This document shows, piece after piece, positions 36,196-47,312 of a stretch of DNA of 64,000 nt. Every line of letters begins with the position of its first letter. The stretch's first letter is position 1. Under the pieces are notes generated by a model. That model saw only the letters and a program-made list of their open reading frames with translations, was not told where the DNA came from and made no database searches. A program made the translations under genes and the position numbers. Source of the DNA: Suillus spraguei (taxonomy: Eukaryota > Basidiomycota > Agaricomycetes > Boletales > Suillaceae); assembly GCA_016800925.1 (NCBI GenBank), contig JABCPU010000052.1, positions 124,001 through 188,000 on the forward strand, given 5' to 3'.

Positions 36196-38010
36196 CTACC
36201 ATTCTCCAAATAACTCCACGACGTTGCGGATATCCAGACCAATTTCATTATCCCTCATTACGCTCTCTCGGAAGTTGACTATCTGCTTCGAAGAGGAACT
36301 GTGGTATGTCATTGATCAAATATTACCACTCGCTATCACGAAGACGCACCTTGTCTTGCTGCAAGCTCTGGACCCGCTGATAAACACCTGAGATTGCATC
36401 GATACCAACTTGTCTAGGATGCCTGAAACTCCTGAGTCCTCCAGAACCTCTTCTTCAAACTGAATGTTCCCCTCGAACATTCTCAACTTTTTTATCTGCG
36501 ATGGAAGCTCAGTTATGGCATATCCCTCTAGATCACCACCCGTCTTGAATGCGTCCTGAAGGATGTTCATGGCTTCTTCATACTCGGACTTGACAGCCTG
36601 GAAAGTCCCGGATCTCGCGTTCTTGATCTTGACATCGCTTGGTTGTTCTAAAAGGTTGTGATAGTCGGTAGCGAACCAGACCAACTGAGGCCCAGAGTCG
36701 TCGTCGTCGAGCACTGAACGGAGAGTAGAGACAAGCGATGCCGCACACCATGCGAGGTTTTCCACCGGGATGCGTTCTAGTCGCCAATACACCGCAACAT
36801 AGGGTCCTGTGAAACTTGCCAATCTTTCCGCGAGCTCAATAAGTGCATGAGAGTACTCCAGGTCTATGCTGGGCTCAGGGAAAATCGAGTGGCGTAAATC
36901 CCACTCGATGGCTAACACGTCAGATGTCCGGAGCGCGGCAAGCTCGTCTGAGAAATATTCCACGGAGTCCACAGCCTCTGAGAGAATCTGGATAAGACGT
37001 TGGCTTCTTGATGACCTGATCGAATCGTTGCGATAGAACTTGAAAGAAAATATAGAAGAGCTTTGATAAAGTCTAGGAAATTTGGAGTGTAGGCAGGAAG
37101 CGACCTTATGATCTGCGAGGCCATAATCGATAGTGAAATCGTGGTCAGTGAGAGGATCGGGTAATGAATCTCGTTCGCCATTTTTGCTGACACTGAAAGA
37201 GACGACTCTGCTTGTAGGTAAGATGGAACGTGCTTCGCTCCAACTGTCGAATATAGTGAAAGGTAAAGTGTTGACAGTGGGGAGGGCGCTTCTGAGTAGG
37301 TCCACGTCGTAATACGAATCGAGTGGCCATCTGGAGCAAGCCCCTATGCGATTATTGCCTACATTCGGGAGAACGAGAGTGCGATTTAAGTTACTTGCGA
37401 GAATAGCTAGTTGGTGGAGATGCAAATGGACTTTCGGTTCTTGCTCGGTGATACGAAGGGGAAGAAGAAATCGACAAGGGAATGAACCACAAACTGATTC
37501 ATCGAATTTGACTGCGTCAGCAGCTGGAGCTGTCAGTATACTAGGAGCGTGAACGCCTGTATGTTTAAGTTCCGAAACATCGTTGGACTCGGGAATTCTG
37601 GTGACAATCGGGGGCCATTTGAGATGGGGTCGCGAGACTGTCGAGGGAGATAAATCGTAATGATCATCGGGTTCGTGGATATCATGAAGGGCATGAAGGA
37701 CGGTTCGGTCAATCACTTTTGGCGACGGTGAACGTACTCGAGTGGAACCTATTCCGAAATCTGTGGTGTTCGGTGGAGTAGGTGACGTCCGACCTGTGCG
37801 TTGCGCCGACGACAGCGAAATGTAGAGAGTACCAATTATGAGAATGGCAACAATAAAACCAACAAACTGTAGAAAGTTGGACGAAGATAGTTGAGGTGGA
37901 CCATGATAGCGTTGTTCCAGCTTTGGAGATGACGAACGCGCTCGATACGACGAGGAATCCCGCGAGCGTTTTGACCTTTTGAGAAGATGATGCATAAAGT
38001 ACCAAGTCAA
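36196..38010 (-). CDS. type II membrane protein, O-fucosyltransferase-like
   Basis: Predicted Golgi/ER glycosyltransferase acting on an unknown acceptor. N-terminus is basic and Ser-rich (KRSKRSRDSSSYRARSSSP), followed by one transmembrane anchor (FLQFVGFIVAILIIGTLYIS), then a stem and lumenal domain. The lumenal part shows FLLPLRITEQEPKVHLHLHQ, LAILASNLNRTLVLPNVGNN (the 'N-R-T-L-V-L-P' start of the GDP-fucose protein O-fucosyltransferase fold), AVYWRLE in place of the usual 'h-x-h-R-x-E' substrate motif, QLVWFATDYHN, and QVFISGSRACSKTR. An intron follows; the last exon reads SSSKQIVNFRESVMRDNEIG and ends VVELFGEW with TAG at 36196-36198. About 580 residues. Methionines at 38010 and 37995 are both plausible starts. 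The family call is from motif likeness only; fungal members of this group are poorly characterised. Confidence 0.65.
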
Positions 38011-38244
38011 AGTCGCTGTTCAACTTGTAGGAATTTGAGCCTCCACTACGAATCTACAACTTGAACAGGAGAAAATATGTCAAATGTATGCTCATCTCCT
38101 GAAGGTATGCGAATAGGGGTATTATATATTCTACAATTTTACAGGTAGAGTACCAAGGACATCATATAGCCTGGCGGGTAACCTTGACATGCAAAGCGTC
38201 AGAACAACGCCTCATAAATCGACGACTTCAACCCGCGTACCTAA

Positions 38245-38770
38245 TTACTTTTTAGTCTTGGGGGTGCGGTCATACGCATTACCACTCGAGCCCGCCTCTT
38301 CTACTTCATGAATCACTCCCCTGTTAGGGGTGCCCCCCATAGCAACTCCATTAATGTTTCCTTCTGGATGATGCATCCTTGTCTGACGCGGGCAACTACT
38401 GTGTTGACAGTCTGAATCGGAGTCTGACCCGGATGATTCTTCCTCAGATGATTCGTCAAACCGCCGAGGTTTGTGGTATATACAGCAGACTGGGGGCCCG
38501 GGGTAATTGAGTCAACTCCGCCACAAGAATTTATGACTGGTCACACTCACTCTTTGACTTTTTCTTTCCACATCCCTCATTGTCAATAACATCTTCATCC
38601 CATGCAACTCGCTGACGAGCTTTGCGTGGCTGCCCCCGTAATCTAAGAGTTCCCACAACCCCAAACTGACTAGTGTCATCTTCTGGTCGTGGCTGCGAAT
38701 CGAGTAGCGTAATAGTCCGGGATCCGTCAGTGGGTGCAGATGTGTATGTCCTTCCATGAGCAGTCATCAT
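38245..38770 (-). CDS. YPI1: type 1 protein phosphatase inhibitor Ypi1/PPP1R11-like
   Basis: Small, mostly disordered regulator of protein phosphatase 1 (Glc7), nuclear in yeast. Exon 1 (38551-38770) encodes MMTAHGRTYTSAPTDGSRTI, then GVVGTLRLRGQPRKARQRVA, WDEDVIDNEGCGKKKSK; exon 2 (38245-38489) begins ICCIYHKPRRFDESSEEESS and continues with an Asp/Ser run and Cys/His (DSDCQHSSCPRQTRMHH). The blocks 'T-L-x-L-R-G', 'R-V-x-W-x-E/D-D-V-I-D-N-E' and 'K-K-K-S-K-x-C-C-I-Y-H-K-P-R' are the three family signatures, including the phosphatase-binding R-V-x-W. The 61-nt intron interrupts a codon for Ile directly before the Cys-Cys pair. Length about 154 residues; the stop is TAA at 38245-38247. Confidence 0.92.
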
Positions 38771-39203
38771 TGATCAGGAACAGTGTTACTTTCAGTAAGT
38801 TGGAAGAGATGGATCCGGGTCTAACGCGAACGTGTTGTGCATCTACGGATCTTACATAAGCAGGCGGTGCTACTTTCAATCGAGGCCCCTGGGAGATTGG
38901 TTCAAGCTCAAGCGCTTAAATTTCAAACTTCATCTATGAAAGATAAACATTAAATCGACATGCAGTACAATTACAACATAACATGAGATCGTGGGGTATG
39001 ATGAGTTGTAATGGATGCGACGCAAATAGTACAAATTGTCCGAACACGATGCAGCGGAACGAAAAAAAATGCTGGTCATGCAACGATCCACGTTGCCGAA
39101 AGATAATCATAAGTCAGGAAGGCGATGATCCTAGATTAGCCATATACGACCCTAAGACAAGATTCCGTCAGTTTTACGGCCCGACCCATCAAACTTTGAC
39201 TGC

Positions 39204-40098
39204 TTACCCCCTAGCGGTCGTGGATATGGGTTTGAAATCTGTTCGACCAGATTCAACGAAATGACGGAGAACTTCCGCCCAATCGTCTCGTGAATCCCAC
39301 GAGATTTTACTGGGTGGATCAACTTCCACGGGCATAACTTGCGAAATGCCACCACATTGTACGAGTATAACAAGGGTTCCAATTCCCCCACTGCGACGAC
39401 AGCGTTCTTCTCGCCGGCTGATATCAGCAGCTACAAGGGGATCATGGCTTGTTACATATGTCCGAGAGACTATATGGGTATTTGCTACTGAGAAACTGCG
39501 TGTTCCGCGGAATCAGTATGAATTATCTCCCTTCTAAGTCCGGTGACTAGAACATACCGATATAATGATTCTGCGTGAGCGTTGTAGCTCAGCTCGATAA
39601 GCAACGCACTTTGCCGGATATTGGCAGGCAGGCGCTTTAATTGAAGGGCTTGGAAACCGGCCCATCCAAGAAGTGAAGAGTGTGTTGAGGTAAACTTGCG
39701 AAGGTACTTGGCCAAATTTTCATCAGGATAAGCAGGCCCGATGGCCTGCTGTTTTGCACCTGACATCTGAGCAGCGGTGTGCTGACAGATGGTCTTGTGA
39801 GAAGGCCAATGGGATTTTTGGCACTCTGGGGACTGTAATTTTGGATTAGAAAAAGATATGCCAATGGAGACTGAGTAACTTACACAATATTGGGTGGTCA
39901 TCTGTTGAAGGATAACGACGTGATCAGGGGGGTTGGTGACCAAAGGGAAGGGAATGGACTTACACAACCACCGCAGAGTCTGAACTTTTGGGCAGCTGGG
40001 TTCTCAACTGCACCGCAAGTATCACAAATGCGATAGCCTCGTTGCTTCTGATGTGCATGAGGAGGAGCGGAATAGTAGTTGGCTGCTGCTGGGGCCAT
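39204..40098 (-). CDS. MYND zinc-finger protein with an 18-nt exon
   Basis: Protein of about 240 residues of unknown role. Exon 1 (39964-40098): MAPAAANYYSAPPHAHQKQR, GYRICDTCGAV, FRLCGGC. Exon 2 is 18 nt (39884-39901) encoding MTTQYC. Exon 3 starts at 39834: SPECQKSHWPSHKTICQH. Joined, these give a complete MYND set: C-x2-C, C-x2-C, Y-C-x3-C, H-x3-C. The rest of exon 3 is helical (LAKYLRKFTSTHSSLLGWAG, LPANIRQSALLIELSYNAHA); after one more intron the last exon reads FSVANTHIVSRTYVTSHDP, RSGGIGTLVILVQCGGISQV, SWDSRDDWAEVLRHFVESG and ends PISTTARG with TAA at 39204-39206. All splice sites are GT-AG. The finger is at the N-terminus, whereas in the 7-8.6 kb MYND gene it is central. Confidence 0.83.
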
Positions 40099-41891
40099 TG
40101 TAGTAAGAATGTAATATGAATAGCTTGGATGCTTGTTGTCTGACCTCCGCCATTGTCTTGCGCATTTTATAGCTGGAAGAGCTGATGTGTATGTCCATCT
40201 TGGGCGAGCGTGTCAAGAAGTTATTGAGATCTTGGTGGAGAACAAAAAGTATGTCTGGTGCTTTTTGTCTTCAATGTGTCTGAAAGTAAGACCCGGCAAG
40301 GTCTTTTGTGTCTGTAGTCAAGGAATAGATGCGGATATGCGAAAACAGTGCTTCCTAAATGCCCAATAACAATAAAGCAATGAGAAACTGAAATCAGTGA
40401 CCGATAATCTACTGAGCAGACAATTGGCTAAAAAAGGAAAAGAAGGGACAGGATAAATGTTTGTATTTATTTGTTAACTTGTATATGCCGTTAATGCTAA
40501 TTGTTGCTTGTCGGTGGGGTGCATGGAACGTCTTCTCACAACTTTGACAGCAGATCCGATCGACCATCCAACTAAAATATCATATCGAACACTTGCGCCC
40601 AACTAATCTAGCAACTTCAAAGGAGAGCCTTTACCCGCAATCTCGGCCACGAGGCACGGATGGATCCTGTTCAATGTTTCAGCTGGTTAGCTCTTGCCAA
40701 AAACTCGCAAGGATTTCACAGCGCTCCGTGAACCATATCCCAATTAGCCTTCGGCTACTCTTTGAACCTTATTCCTTTATCCTGTGCTTTCCTGGGCGCC
40801 ATCTTCATAGGCATCTAGTAAGCAAGCCATTCGGAAATGAAACCCTGTTCAAGGTTCTTGCGAGGAAATCCGGCAGCTTTGACCGTTCGAACGATCGTGA
40901 TACACTCTGTCCACGAGCGTCTCGTATCATCACTGGCAAAATCATTAATCTACTCGAGGGCACTTAAGAATGACATCAATCGACGTCGGCATGGCACCTT
41001 TTGTGGCCTTTGAATGGGTTCTGTGATCTGGATCAGAATCTACCCTATCAAAAGGTTGTCAGTCTTCGATGCAGTGCAAGCAGCTTACCAGAGCTATTCC
41101 TTTGTATCACCATTCTATATCCAGGTGCTGCCCCTTCAGCTATCCGTCCCACGATACCTACAATGGTGACTGGCTTATGAGTCGAGTGGCTATGCTTATG
41201 AGGAGCGGGACCGACCGAGTTGCCCGAGTCGACAACCATCACATTCAATATGTTACAATTTCCTGACTTGGAAATGTTCAAGTCATCATTCGATGTTCCA
41301 GGCAAGATCCCTTTAACGGCAAGATGGCGTCGCCGTCAGCGGCTTTAGAAGGGCATATAAGCTTGTGATCAGTCTGGCTTCGACTCCACGGACAAGTCGA
41401 GTAAGTGCCTACGTCACGCCTCCGTTCCAGTCGAACTTGCGCCGAGCACAGGTTTAAGATGTTGTCATCGTCCGCCGTTTCCCTATGATGCAGAGATCCT
41501 TGTTATGACCGGCTAATTGGTATGCTCTTTGCACCGAAAAGCCACTTCCAAATGCGGTACATCCAACTGCTGATGCTATGACGTAGGGCCTGGTGAGAAT
41601 GCATGGATTTCATTTTGTTACTGTAAGCCGGCTAATGCCCCGCAATGCTCGACTTCAGCGATGAGCATTAATGGAAGACGCACCTGAACTAAACTCATTG
41701 AACGGCGTATAATCTAGAAGAAACAACAAACTGTACCATTATGTTGTTTGTCTAATCGAATCTATATAAAATAACTGAAGTGCGTATGTCTACATACTAC
41801 ATAAGAAAAGTTTGGTGAGTCAGAATGATGACCAATACGTTGAACAAATGCATGAGTGCCGATGCTCGTAGGATCCCAGATGTAACGCAGT
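40099..41891. other. 1.8 kb without a supported gene
   Basis: Between the MYND gene start and the IDO stop. The frames 40593-40967 (+) and 41048-41305 (-) have no recognisable domain, no coherent splice context and overlapping opposite-strand frames. The first 200 bases above 40098 are the promoter of the MYND gene. No tandem repeat or transposon end is evident. Confidence 0.45.
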
Positions 41892-43355
41892 CTACGGTAG
41901 TGTAGGCTCTATGATCGCCTCCGCGGTTTTGTCCCTCATGCCTTTGAGGAAGCACACTAGGTCCGTCCCGCCGGTACCCTTTAGTACTTGCTTCCCGACC
42001 TCCTGAGCTTCTGGATTTGCGTGTTCAAGCTTCATCCTTTCACGAGCGGCAGGTCCAATAATGTAGATTGTCACGATCTTGATATGCGCATCCCTAAACT
42101 TCTTCACTGACTGCACTGCAGAATTGTACGCGTTTAAAAGCTCTGCATCAGGCTTCATCTGCGTCACGACCATCCGCACAGGACGTGGGTTCAAGCTGAG
42201 GTGTCGCAAGAAATTGCGGTGATGACGGGGCATATAGATCTGCATCCTTCTCAACAGTGTCCGTTGGTCCGGCGTAACACCATTTTCGACCACGCTGCAA
42301 TTGTCCAGACCGAGAAATACGTCTAGAGCGTGGATCAGGGCGCTCTGCCCTGCGCTTGGCCCTGAGAGGTGGATAGGCTGCCTCTTAATACCTTCAAACA
42401 CCCATTTCCTGTGGGCAGGATCAGAATCTGCCCCACGGAACCATGGGCGGATGGAGTGATAAAATATGTCAGGGTCGCAGCCCTTTCGCACATCGAGCAA
42501 GATCGTTTCAAGATCGTTCACGACCGAAGCAAGCTTGTGGAGGTATGCGGTGATGCGCCTGGTAGCTATCTCGTCGCCGACGAACAACTCGTCCATTGTG
42601 GCACGCATAAGCTCGAGAGCCTCGACGCCGCGAAGCTCTATGCGGGCCGAAGCAAGATAGAATTCTTGCTCATCTACGGTACCGGAGAACAAGTCTCGGC
42701 TGCGAAGGTTATCCAGAGCGGGGGGCTCGAATCCAAGCTCGTTTTGGGCCCTGGGGTGAACGGTGTCCCAATTATAGAGGACGTTGTCAGAGTACGTGAC
42801 AATTGGGGGTATTTGCAAGTGACTGGATATGGCAACGAGGGGGACGGAAATTGGTTCTGGGATGAACACGGAGGAAGTTAAGGGGAGCGTGTAAATGTAG
42901 AAATGCATAATAAAGGTGAGAACATGGTGTGCGCGCCGAAGTAGCAGCTCGGAGTGTGTGAGCTCGGACATGGGGAGGACGGGAAGCTGATGGTGTGTGT
43001 GTGTGTGTGTGTGAGAAGTGAATGCATAATAAAAAATACGGAGGTCCGTACTGACCTGTCGGACGGTTTCTCGCCATGATTCGGATGAGTTTTTCTCCTC
43101 GACTGTCAGATCCTCTTTGACAGAGAGCTGTAGCTTTGCCTGCATTGCGGCATCTAGTACTGTCTCCCAGAGTTCCCATTGCGCTGGGAGTCTACTTAGG
43201 GGAGGATCTGGGGGCATAAAACCCGTGCGAGTATCAACATCAAAATCGTGTGCAGCGAGAGTAGATGTATCGATGTGCCCCTCTTGTACGCCGAGCCGAG
43301 GTTGGAGGAGGAAGTGATCAGGGGGTAGTATATTGGCTGATTGCTGACTGGACAT
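41892..43355 (-). CDS. indoleamine 2,3-dioxygenase
   Basis: Heme enzyme that opens the indole ring of tryptophan to N-formylkynurenine, first step of the kynurenine route to NAD; cytosolic. Start MSSQQSANILPPDHFLLQPR (ATG 43355). Exon 1 runs to 43056; intron 42987-43055 (69 nt, stop-free, contains a TG repeat on the plus strand); exon 2 resumes LPVLPMSELTHSELLLRRA. Family motifs: FYHSIRPWFRG (substrate-pocket Arg region), GPSAGQSALIHALDVFLG (the 'S-A-G-Q-S' active-site loop), YMPRHHRNFLRHL with the His that binds heme iron, and KGTGGTDLVCFLKGMRDKT near the end. Mature length about 464 residues, normal for fungal IDO. The stop lies at 41892-41894. There is no neighbouring kynurenine-pathway gene. 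Confidence 0.93.
   Translation of the reverse strand: MSSQQSANILPPDHFLLQPRLGVQEGHIDTSTLAAHDFDVDTRTGFMPPDPPLSRLPAQWELWETVLDAAMQAKLQLSVKEDLTVEEKNSSESWRETVRQVSTDLRIFYYAFTSHTHTHTHHQLPVLPMSELTHSELLLRRAHHVLTFIMHFYIYTLPLTSSVFIPEPISVPLVAISSHLQIPPIVTYSDNVLYNWDTVHPRAQNELGFEPPALDNLRSRDLFSGTVDEQEFYLASARIELRGVEALELMRATMDELFVGDEIATRRITAYLHKLASVVNDLETILLDVRKGCDPDIFYHSIRPWFRGADSDPAHRKWVFEGIKRQPIHLSGPSAGQSALIHALDVFLGLDNCSVVENGVTPDQRTLLRRMQIYMPRHHRNFLRHLSLNPRPVRMVVTQMKPDAELLNAYNSAVQSVKKFRDAHIKIVTIYIIGPAARERMKLEHANPEAQEVGKQVLKGTGGTDLVCFLKGMRDKTAEAIIEPTLP
42993..43013 (+). repeat. (TG)n microsatellite in IDO intron
   Basis: Plus-strand run of about ten TG units; on the coding (minus) strand it is a CA run lying just upstream of the CATCAG acceptor of the only IDO intron. 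Confidence 0.95.
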
Positions 43356-43793
43356 TTTGTGAGGGGGAGGCTGGAGGTATGAAGTAATGATTCAACAGAA
43401 AGAATATGGACGGCGATGTTGTTATATGGCTCTCATAAGACCAATGGCTGCCAGCAACTGCTCATCTTCAAAGGGTCGACGTATGATCCGGTAGTTCACG
43501 TAAAAATACATTCTTGGGGTCTTACAAAATTTGAACGTATCACATGACCGGAAAAGCTCTGGCTAATTTTTTGAGCATTATCAGATCAGTACTTCTGGTG
43601 TCCATTGCCCACCGTGCCACAAGCATGGACATGCCAGATCACAAAATTTTCGGTCTCAATAGAAGTAAGACGTAGTCAATGTGCCGCAACAAGCAGAATA
43701 GAGCCAGATTACTGTATTTGTACTTTGAAATGCCGAACTGCGAACGCACGTTAATTGATTACGTGATCTACCACACGGTCCAGTCAGTGACTG

Positions 43794-43810
43794 ACGCGTT
43801 TGTCACGCGT
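43794..43810 (+). promoter_or_regulatory. two MluI cell-cycle boxes (ACGCGT) upstream of ORC1
   Basis: ACGCGT occurs at 43794-43799 and again at 43805-43810, 25-41 bases before the ORC1 ATG. ACGCGT is the binding core of the fungal MBF (Mbp1/Res-type) complex, which drives G1/S replication genes. Spacing of 11 bases (one helical turn) puts both on the same DNA face. Function inferred from motif and position. Confidence 0.6.
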
Positions 43811-43834
43811 CCGTGACACTACTCCTCTCCAACA

Positions 43835-46608
43835 ATGGAATCACCAGTGACGCCTTCTCGACGTTCAAAACGCTTTCAACCGCTTGTCACTCCGGTAAAG
43901 ACCAACGCCTTTGTAGACAAAACTGTAATATGGACAGATGCTCCATGTTACACCCGTTCTATTGTATATGAAGACTACCAGGTTCTTCAAGAGGATGAGG
44001 GATGGCAACCAGCGCCAGCGATGCAGACTGTTTTTCGCAAGTCATTTAAGCGGACAAAGAATATGGCGCCAACTTCCCGGAAAGGGTTGATTACACGTAG
44101 GCCAGCTGTCGAGACTGAAACATTCGGAGTTGGGGACACCGTGCTCGTCAAAACTCAGTCTACGAAACACCCCAGTGTTGGTGTCATCGCTTCAATGTGG
44201 GAATTTCAGAGCAAGGAAGGCCGGGAGGACGACAATTCGCATATGATGATCAGAGTTCACTGGTTTCAACATCCGTCGGAACTGCCTCGTGTAAGGGCAA
44301 AGAGGGAACATTTTGAAGTCAGTGACACATATGCTAATTGTCATCCGCTCATCCCTACCACCAGAACGAAGTGTATTTTACTCTCGTTTCACAAGCTATT
44401 CTTCCGCCTTCATGTATACTATCGCATTGCACCATCTCCGAAGTTCCACAGGCCGCACCCGCAACACACAAACGAAGTAACTGGATCAGTGCTGCTGCAG
44501 AAGAGAAAAAAGTATTTTGCTGTCGCCTTGCAATCGAGTCTCGCAGTAACATTTACTATGATTTCAACTGGGAAGCTCACAAACAACAAGCTCTTGCTAG
44601 CTCTAACGAAGACCTCGCCAATGGGACTTGCTGGCACGTGGCTGTAGAGACCACACCGTCAAGGCGGCGTACGAGGAAACGAACAAAGCTTCAAGACATC
44701 GCAGAAGAAAGCGGCGATGATTCCGTTCGTGATCGTGACTACGAGAACGACGAACCTCCATCCGAGTCCGATGACCACCTTGTCCCCTCTGTAGTTGACG
44801 ACGCCTCTGACAATGAGACAACTCTTAGTGGACCTATCGATGACATCCCAAAGACACCGTCTCGCAAGCGCAAACTCGCCGTATCCACACCCAAGTCGAC
44901 GCCTAGCAAGAAACGTGCTCCAAAACTCGCAGCACCCACTCCACACTCCAAAGCGGCACTACGAAAGCGAAATCGAAAAGCACCAACCGTCCGTGTTCCG
45001 CCTCCGAACCTCACACAGGAGCACTACAATCAACTACAAAACCTCCCTCCGGATCCGTGGCTTCGTGCAATGCACGTCCTTCATGTTGCAGCCCGTCCTG
45101 ATGTTCTCCCGTGCCGTGAGGAGGAATACAGCCGCGTTTTGAGAACTGTAGAAGAACTCCTGGAGGAAGGAAGTGGAGGTTGTGTTTGTGCGTAGAGTCT
45201 CGTCCATTCTTTTTCACTTCCTTAATATCTATTCTTAGACATTTCTGGAGTACCAGGAACAGGCAAGACTGCAACGGTTCATGCTATTGTTCGTGAGCTC
45301 AAACGAATGGCTGAGAATAATGTCAGTTCTTTCTCAATCAGTTCGTCTCACTCGATTATCTTTATTTGGTAGGAAACGAATCCTTTTACTTACGTTGAAA
45401 TCAACGGACTCAGGATTCCCGAGCCATCTGCTGCATACAACCTACTTTGGGAGACGGTCTCTGGGCATGATGTAGCTAGCGATGGTCACCTCAAAACCAG
45501 TGCTAAAGAGGCGCTCAAGCAGCTTACCAAACACTTCTCTGCCGGCGCACGGGCAGGTCCCGCAGGACACGCATGGTAAGCAGTAGCAGCCTCAACCAGT
45601 CAGTCATTGCTAAGTTGCATGCCTAGCGTCGTTCTTATGGACGAGCTCGATCAGCTTGTGACGGCAAAACAAGATGTAGTGTACAACTTCTTCAACTGGC
45701 CGACAATCGCGGGCTCAAAGCTTGTTGTAATTGCTGTCGCAAACACCATGGATCTTCCAGAGCGGGTGATGACTGGACGCGTGCGCAGTCGACTTGGTAC
45801 GTACCGCTAAATCAAGCATCCCGCCTATATCATGTTCATTTATGCGCTGCAAAGGTATGATTCGAATCAACTTTCAGCCATACACGACGCAGCAACTGGA
45901 AAAAATTGTGCATGCCCGTCTCAAAGAAGCCAAGGATGGCCTGGAAGAGCCGCCGGAGGTGATCAACGCTGACGGCGTGAAGTTTGCCGCAATGAAGGTT
46001 TCATCAATCAGTGGAGACGCACGAAGGGTGCTCGATATTTGCCGGTATGTGTCGGGCTTGACTTATCGCGTTAATATCACTGAACTCAGATGTAGACGAG
46101 CAGTGGAACTGGTGCATCCCAGACGACGCGCTGCTCGCACTGAGGATGTGAAGGAGGTCATTAAAGTACTACAGAATAGCCCAACTGCAGCGTACCTCCG
46201 GGACTGCAGCTTGCACGAGCGGATTATGCTCGCATCCCTGCTAAGATGTATAAAGCGGGAAGGTATTGAAGAGATCAAATGGGGGGAGGTATGTAATTTA
46301 TTTTTAATTTCATATTGTGGAATGCCTGATTGATAGTACGTAAGATTGAAAACCAGCATATCGTATATGTTGAAGCGCTGACTTCGGAAGGAGACCCGTC
46401 GCGGAAGCCCACGCCGGAGGAACTGGGACTTGTTCTGGACTCCCTGGTTGCCTCCCGCGCTATGATAATCGAAGACGGGGTGAATGCCGTCCGTAAGCCT
46501 CCCCGGGAACGCAGGGTGATTCTCAACTTGGAGCAGACGGAGGTAGAAAGGATGCTAAGCGAGGTAGGCGGACGAACGTGGGCAACAGCGCTGGGTGTTG
46601 GTGGATGA
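43835..46608 (+). CDS. ORC1: origin recognition complex subunit 1
   Basis: AAA+ subunit of the complex that marks replication origins; nuclear. Start [20 protein letters not shown] (ATG 43835). A BAH domain follows ([45 protein letters not shown], then [20 protein letters not shown] after an intron). The middle is acidic, then basic and Ser/Thr/Pro-rich ([20 protein letters not shown]). The AAA+ core: [20 protein letters not shown] (Walker A), [23 protein letters not shown] (Walker B), [13 protein letters not shown] (sensor 1), [40 protein letters not shown] (sensor 2 Arg). The C-terminal winged-helix part reads [34 protein letters not shown] and ends WATALGVGG, stop at 46606-46608. Introns are GT-AG and all motif joins are in frame. 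Two ACGCGT boxes lie in the promoter. Confidence 0.93.
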
Positions 46609-47312
46609 TCAGATGTGTTTGGATCCGATTGACTGGGAAATGTTCTTGAGGCCGACACATGTAAGTATATGTATTTCATGTTTGTAATTCAGACATTGAC
46701 TTGATAAAATATTAATTAAGGGATCTCGAGATCACCTCCTGGCAGAGTCTGGTAAATCATGTAACCGATCGAGTCACCGATCAAATTTTATGTAAGGTTC
46801 CGTCATTCAAATTCCAACACCTTCATTAAACCTACTAAATGTCGTCTCATACCTCTGGACGTGCGTTGCATGTTCGTCGGGCCGACATATTTTTAACGAC
46901 GCACTACAGATTCATAAATGAGGTGTGCCGGTGACCACAGAAATCATTTATTTCAGTCTATCTCCAAGGATCTATGAATTGTGCTTCGACGAACCCGCGG
47001 GACTTCTATTCCTCGGCCTTTCACCGGTTTGTTCGTCATGTCACAGGCTTGTCCCAGTGTGATCAGCTCGTGGTTATTCAGCTTATCTCCTATTACATCT
47101 CTGGTGCTTCATATCTATTAGAATAAGCCAGACGTTCATCGGCAGTAAGCTATCATCATGTGAATAAATATTTCCTTCCACGTCATACTGACTACGGTGT
47201 ATACAATGAATATCGGCGAAATGAAAAATCCAATGGTACAGTTGAAATTTCAAGATAGCAAGCGACTACGAAAAGTAAATCATACAATTACAGCCTAGTG
47301 GAGCAAGCACGA
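46609..47312. other. intergenic between convergent genes
   Basis: 3' flanks of ORC1 (+) and the MYND gene (-). No gene or repeat seen. Confidence 0.5.

Noticed and set aside
40593..41305. ORFs on both strands in the 1.8-kb gap before IDO
   Set aside because: No family signature and no coherent splice structure.
42369..42881. 170-residue plus-strand ORF opposite IDO
   Set aside because: Antisense shadow; IDO motifs are on the minus strand.
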